A DNA stretch of 64,000 nt, from assembly GCA_964505785.1 (NCBI GenBank), contig CAZDJZ010000001.1:62001-126000 (forward strand). Direction: 5' to 3'. A program made the position numbers and the translations under genes. Under the pieces are notes generated by a model that worked only from the letters and a program-made list of their open reading frames with translations, made no database searches and had not been told where the DNA came from. The DNA is from CAYRTV01 sp964505785. Its GTDB lineage: Bacteria; Acidobacteriota; Aminicenantia; Aminicenantales; Aminicenantaceae. Positions within the stretch are counted from its first letter, which is position 1. Each line of letters begins with the position of its first letter. Shown here in pieces: positions 60,006-64,000 of the stretch.

Positions 60006-62189
60006 ATGCGGAATCTCTTTTATACCTTCATTCTTTTGTCTGCGATTTGCCTGGTGTGGGGCTGCGGCGAAAAAGCACCTTTAGACCACAGCCGGGATAT
60101 TATTCAAGAAGTTAAAGCTCAATTGGCGGAAGAAACCCGGGAAATCTCTTTTCAAAAAGACTCTCTTCCAAAGGAAAAACTGATGCGGGGGTGGAGTTTT
60201 CCGGAAGAACGCCTGCTGTGGGCGGATTCCCGGCGCAGCCGGCTGGTTTTCTGTGATTTCAACGAACAAAATGATATGACTGTGACATTTGACGCCCGGC
60301 CGGCTTTGACGCGCAGCCGCAAGCCGCAGACGGCGGAACTTGGAATAAACCGGCGGAAAGTGGAGACTTTTGCCATGGAGACCGGCCGGTATAAAACCTA
60401 TACACAAACCATCCCGGGGCATTTGCTTCGTTTGGGTCCGAATTTACTTCAATTCGGGTTCTCGTATGTCTCCCGGCCGATGGACGCTGATCCTGCGCGA
60501 AAGGACTCCCGGACCCTGGCTGCGGCCTTTACCCGGATGGAATTCCAGCGCGGAGTGACGGATTCTGAAGATAAAGGCCTCCGGCAGAATTCAGGGACGG
60601 TTTTCAGTTATATCAGCCCCGTAAGGAAAAAATGCCGGATTTCTGCTGCCTATACCAACCAGAGGGACACGGAGTCCCGGATTAAAGTTGAGAATGCAGC
60701 CGGGGAAGAGATCAAAGTTTTTGATCTGTCTCCGGAAGAAACTGCTTTTGATAAAACCTTTAAGGTTCCAAAATCCGGTTTGTACAAATTTTATTTCACT
60801 ACGGAAGGAAGAGAAGACAGTTTTACGCTCTGGACTCAAATTAAGCTTTATCTGCCGCATGAAAAACGGAATTCTCCGGTTAAATCCGAACCGGCAGCCG
60901 GTCCGGCTCCGGTCATTCTCCTGTATGTGGTGGACACTGTCCGGGCGGACCAGGTCAGCTGTTATGGCTATGAACGAAAAACAACTCCGCGGCTGGACCA
61001 ATTCGCACAGGAAAATGCTTTATATTTAAACGCCTTTTCAAATGCCGCCTGGACCCGTCCCAGCGCGGCCAGCATATGGACCGGACTTTTCCCCAAAAAT
61101 CATCAAGCATATTCCAAAGTGGACAGGCTGCCTGAAGAAGCTGTCACCATCGGAGAGGTTTTCCGGGATAACGGATACTATACGGCGGCATTTATCGGGA
61201 ACGGTAATTTGCACAGTTATTTTGGTTTTAACCAGGGCTTTAATGAATACAAGGAATTACATGACACCTATGCTTACTCTCAGCATGTCCAATCCACGCA
61301 TATCAACCAGGCGGTTTTGCCGTTTCTGAAAGATTTCAAAAGACTAATGCCGCGTAAGCCGCTCTTTCTAATAGTCTGGACGGTCGATCCGCACGATCCC
61401 TATACGCCGGAGAAGGATGTGATAGACCTATTTGATATCGGCGAGCATGAGCCCATTGATACGTTTAATTTCGGGCTTGTGAACGAAATCAGGGCGGGCC
61501 GCGTCAAACCCAGCTTTTCTCAAATAGAATTCATGCGGACCCGCTATGATCAGGAAATATTTTTTAACGACCGGTCTTTTGGCGCTTTGCTGGATGGATT
61601 ACAGGAATTGGGGCTGTACCGGGATGCGACCGTGGTTTTCACTTCGGATCATGGAGAGGAATTTTTTGAGCATGGAAGCGTGGGCCATGGACATTCTCTT
61701 TACAGGGAGCAGCTGCATGTTCCGCTGGTGATTAAATCCTCTTCTATTGCCCCGGGAAAGCATGAAGAGAGAGTGCAGCTGACGGATCTTTTCCCAACCT
61801 TACTCGAAACCGCGGGAATATCCCCCCCGGAAAACATAGATGGAGAATCATTTCTTCGTTTGACGGACTCAGAGCGGACCTTGTTTTTTGAAGAAAAAAA
61901 ACCGGGGCTGGATTTAACCGCCATGATGGATGCAGACGTCAAGTTGATTTATAATAAAATTCCCTCCCGGGCTCCGTCCCGGGCTTATGTGCCGCTGCTG
62001 GAGTTTTTTCCATTGACGGATCAACAGGAACAGACTCCATACCCGCCAGCGGGTTTAGAGGATATGTCCCGCATACAGCAGGTGATAACCTACCGCCGCA
62101 CTTTGATGGAGACGGGATTGGAAAAACGCCCGGTGGATATCCCGGAGAATATTGATGAGATGCTGAAAGCCCTGGGATATATCAAATAA
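60006..62189 (+). CDS. Sulfatase-like alkaline-phosphatase-superfamily lipoprotein, copy 2
   Basis: 727 residues from the ATG at 60006; a TTG at 59988 adds 6. Lipoprotein signal ends CLVWGCG. It has the same accessory and hydrolase domains as the upstream gene: YVVDTVRADQVSCYGYERKT, AAWTRPSAASIWTGL with Thr at the nucleophile site (residue 350), and SDHGEEFFEHGSVGHGHS. The two genes are a tandem duplication, 57 bases apart and probably co-transcribed. The gap carries TIR-like AATTCAACCAGGTTCAGG. Both are predicted to sit on the periplasmic face of a membrane. Substrate unknown. Confidence 0.88.
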   Translation: MRNLFYTFILLSAICLVWGCGEKAPLDHSRDIIQEVKAQLAEETREISFQKDSLPKEKLMRGWSFPEERLLWADSRRSRLVFCDFNEQNDMTVTFDARPALTRSRKPQTAELGINRRKVETFAMETGRYKTYTQTIPGHLLRLGPNLLQFGFSYVSRPMDADPARKDSRTLAAAFTRMEFQRGVTDSEDKGLRQNSGTVFSYISPVRKKCRISAAYTNQRDTESRIKVENAAGEEIKVFDLSPEETAFDKTFKVPKSGLYKFYFTTEGREDSFTLWTQIKLYLPHEKRNSPVKSEPAAGPAPVILLYVVDTVRADQVSCYGYERKTTPRLDQFAQENALYLNAFSNAAWTRPSAASIWTGLFPKNHQAYSKVDRLPEEAVTIGEVFRDNGYYTAAFIGNGNLHSYFGFNQGFNEYKELHDTYAYSQHVQSTHINQAVLPFLKDFKRLMPRKPLFLIVWTVDPHDPYTPEKDVIDLFDIGEHEPIDTFNFGLVNEIRAGRVKPSFSQIEFMRTRYDQEIFFNDRSFGALLDGLQELGLYRDATVVFTSDHGEEFFEHGSVGHGHSLYREQLHVPLVIKSSSIAPGKHEERVQLTDLFPTLLETAGISPPENIDGESFLRLTDSERTLFFEEKKPGLDLTAMMDADVKLIYNKIPSRAPSRAYVPLLEFFPLTDQQEQTPYPPAGLEDMSRIQQVITYRRTLMETGLEKRPVDIPENIDEMLKALGYIK

Positions 62190-62206
62190 ATCAAAAATGA
62201 CAGCGA

Positions 62207-62352
62207 AGCCGTCATCCCGCAGTCTAAGTTCAGGATATGGCATAAGAATAACATAATAAAGCGCGAACAGATGTAAAGAACGCTTTGAACGCGAGCGCAG
62301 CGGGCATAACGAGGCCGTTTAAGATTCCCGTCGCTTCGCTTCGGGAATGACA
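62207..62352. repeat. Palindromic TCATCCCGCAG element with 9-mer fragment
   Basis: GTCATCCCGCAGTCTAAG at the left, CCGTCGCTTCGCTTCGGGAATGACA at the right (with GAACGCGAGCGCAGCGGG in the middle). Its inner AGTCTAAG and TTTAAGATTC arms match the family. Confidence 0.45.
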
Positions 62353-62377
62353 CGTCGGGCTGTTTTTAAATCATTCT

Positions 62378-62963
62378 ATGACAGCGTCTCCAAAAACCGC
62401 ATACGCATTCCCAATCCATTTACTATACACTANNNNNNNNNNNNNNNNNNNNNNNNNNNNNNNNNNNNNNNNNNNNNNNNNNNNNNNNNNNNNNNNNNNN
62501 NNNNNNNNNNNNNNNNNNNNNNNNNNNNNNNNGGTTTTAAGCGTTTTGCGTTTCGCGTTTTGCGGATCTTCCAACATTCCATGACAGCGTCTCCAAAAAC
62601 CGCATACGCATTCCCAATCCATTTACTATACACTAATCACAGGTTTTAAGCGTTTTGCGTTTCGCGTTTTGCGGATCTTCCAACATTCCATGACAGCGTC
62701 TCCAAAAACCGCATACGCATTCCCAATCCATTTACTATACACTAATCACAGGTTTTAAGCGTTTTGCGTTTCGCGTTTTGCGGATCTTCCAACATTCCAT
62801 GACAGTGTCTCCAAAAACCGCATACGCATTCCCAATCCATTTACTATACACTAATCACAGGTTTTAAGCGTTTTGCGTTTCGCGTTTTGCGGATCTTCCA
62901 ACATTCCATGACAGTGTCTCCAAAAACCGCATACGCATTCCCAATCCATTCACCATTCACTAA
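62378..62963. repeat. 109-bp tandem repeat array with assembly gap
   Basis: Repeat starts at 62378, then after the gap at 62581, 62690, 62799 and 62908, an exact 109-bp step. The unit starts ATGACAGCGTCTCC, holds CCAATCCATTTACTATACAC and ends GCGTTTTGCGTTTCGCG then CTTCCAACATTCC. Copies differ by single bases (GACAGCG versus GACAGTG). The last unit diverges and stops at the RND gene's 3' end. No ORF of interest lies within. Confidence 0.85.
62433..62532. other. Assembly gap (100 N) within the tandem array
   Basis: Exactly 100 N. In an unbroken array, the flanks would need 6 + 109k bases, so 100 is a placeholder and the copy number is unknown. Confidence 0.95.
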
Positions 62964-64000
62964 TCACTGCTTTTCAGATTTTTTAAGATAAAAGATTGTA
63001 TACATCGCCGGGACCACGACCAGGGTGAGCACTGTGGCGAAAGCCAGGCCGAAGATAATGGTCCAGGCCAGCGGATGCCAAAAAGCCGCATTGTCGCCTC
63101 CCCAGTAAATCTGGGGATCCAATTTTGTGAAAAAGGTCTGAAAATTGAAGTTCAATCCAACGGCCAATGGAAGCAGTCCTAATATGGTGGACAAGGCCGT
63201 CAGTAAAACCGGGTTCAAACGGGCGGCGCCGGCCTCTATGACGGCATCCAGCTTATTGCCGCTTCCGGTTATGCGCTTGTCGGTATAATCGACGATAATG
63301 ATCCCGTTTTTGACCACAATGCCGGCAACGGCGATGATCCCCATTCCGGTCATGATGATGGATACATCCAGTCCGAACAGGGCGAATCCCAAAAAGACTC
63401 CGGTAAAACTGAAAAATATTTGTGTGATGATGATCAGAGGTTTTCCGAGAGAATTAAACTGAAATACCAGGATGATGAAAATGAGGGCCAATGCGATGAA
63501 GAGGGCTTTAACCAAATACTGCCCCACTTCCGCTTGTGTATCCTGTTCTCCGGTGAATTTAACGCTGTAGCCTTGTTCTAAATCAAATCTTGAAAGGGCT
63601 TTTTGGATATTTTGAATGATCTCATTGGCATTATATCCGGTCAGAACATTGGAGGAGAGCGTGATGGTCCGTTTATTGTCAACCCGCGTGATGCTGCCGT
63701 AGCTGGTCTTGTAGGTGATTTCAGCGACGGAAGAAACGGGGATCCGGTAAGGAGGCATATTCCCTTGGGGCGGAACAGTGATTTCCAAACTGAGCAGGGC
63801 GTCCAGGTTGTCCCGGTATTGTTCAGCCAGCCGCAGCTGGATGGGATATTCTTCTTCTCCTTCCCTGAACTCGGATATTTCGGAACCGTAAACAGCCGTC
63901 CGCAGAATCATGCCGATCTGGGCGGTGGAGATACCCAGCCGGTTGGCTTTATCCCTGTCGACCGACAGAATGATTTCCGGCTTATTCACTTCCATACTGG
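62964..64000 (-). CDS. RND-family efflux transporter permease, C-terminal part
   Basis: About 345 residues are visible and the reading frame runs off the window at its N-terminal side, so the start is not seen. It shows the C-terminal half of an AcrB/MexB-like pump: porter-domain segments (VDRDKANRLGISTAQIG, VYGSEISEFREGEEEYPI), then membrane helices with LVFQFNSLGKPLIIITQIFFSF, GIIAVAGIVVKNGIIIVDY (helix 11 region) and GLLPLAVGLNFN. It exports drugs or metabolites by proton flow across the inner membrane with a membrane-fusion and outer-membrane partner. The final residues are Lys-rich. Partner genes, if any, lie outside the window. Confidence 0.9.
   Translation of the reverse strand, partial: SMEVNKPEIILSVDRDKANRLGISTAQIGMILRTAVYGSEISEFREGEEEYPIQLRLAEQYRDNLDALLSLEITVPPQGNMPPYRIPVSSVAEITYKTSYGSITRVDNKRTITLSSNVLTGYNANEIIQNIQKALSRFDLEQGYSVKFTGEQDTQAEVGQYLVKALFIALALIFIILVFQFNSLGKPLIIITQIFFSFTGVFLGFALFGLDVSIIMTGMGIIAVAGIVVKNGIIIVDYTDKRITGSGNKLDAVIEAGAARLNPVLLTALSTILGLLPLAVGLNFNFQTFFTKLDPQIYWGGDNAAFWHPLAWTIIFGLAFATVLTLVVVPAMYTIFYLKKSEKQ

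Noticed and set aside
62378..62963. The repeat array looked like a CRISPR array.
   Set aside because: The whole 109-bp unit is repeated, with no variable spacers and no cas genes; it is a simple tandem repeat.

Overview
The window looks like a chromosomal contig from a Gram-negative, probably anaerobic and protein-degrading bacterium. Supporting genes are an RND efflux pump, a DUF5916 outer-membrane barrel, several lipoproteins, a hybrid-cluster protein (Hcp), and an unusually large set of exported peptidases. This gene mix, with BNR/VPS10-type secreted propellers and abundant TCATCCTGAG-type intergenic repeats, resembles Candidatus Aminicenantes or other Acidobacteriota-like uncultured lineages. 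That placement is inference; no marker gene here settles it. A 100-N gap at 62433-62532 shows the sequence is a scaffold, plausibly a metagenome assembly.

Layout. 0-12 kb: a truncated VPS10-like propeller gene, an unknown exported protein, an ECF sigma/anti-sigma pair, an AT-rich AAA ATPase (DUF4143), hcp with a distant FNR/HcpR-like palindrome, a small lipoprotein, a DUF5700-like metalloprotease and two unknowns, separated by repeat-rich spacers. 12.4-27.7 kb: a run of exported hydrolases (S41 protease, two tandem esterases, a creatininase-like protein, S9, M24, gamma-glutamyltransferase, C69 and C1 peptidases), interrupted by a VapBC toxin-antitoxin pair. 28-38 kb: a second VPS10-like propeller, a GT39 membrane glycosyltransferase, a REP-associated tyrosine transposase (RAYT) bracketed by identical 46-bp REP copies, and a 1597-residue double UvrA-like protein whose stop codon lies inside a REP. 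38-48 kb: a fabF/enoyl-reductase-like pair, a nucleotidase, a DUF6544-like protein, and an operon joining a hydantoinase, a PLP decarboxylase, an AGCS symporter, an unknown 152-residue protein and a hydantoin racemase. 48-64 kb: an unknown exported protein, a UvrD/PcrA helicase, a DUF4097-like repeat protein, a DUF5916 barrel, an M14 carboxypeptidase, a tRNA-queuosine mannosyltransferase homologue, two tandem sulfatase-like lipoproteins, a 109-bp tandem array and the end of an RND pump.

How genes may work together. The exported peptidases can be read as a periplasmic/outer-surface pathway from proteins to dipeptides and amino acids, with gamma-glutamyl, X-Pro, dipeptidase and carboxypeptidase specificities. 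The AGCS symporter, decarboxylase and hydantoinase operon could feed from it. 

At least four families of non-coding repeats fill the spacers: a ~250-290 bp element with terminal inverted repeats, a ~110-145 bp palindromic TGTCATCCTGAG element, 9-bp-period low-complexity tracts, and the REPs around the RAYT. Several sit directly on gene ends. No tRNA, rRNA or CRISPR array was seen.
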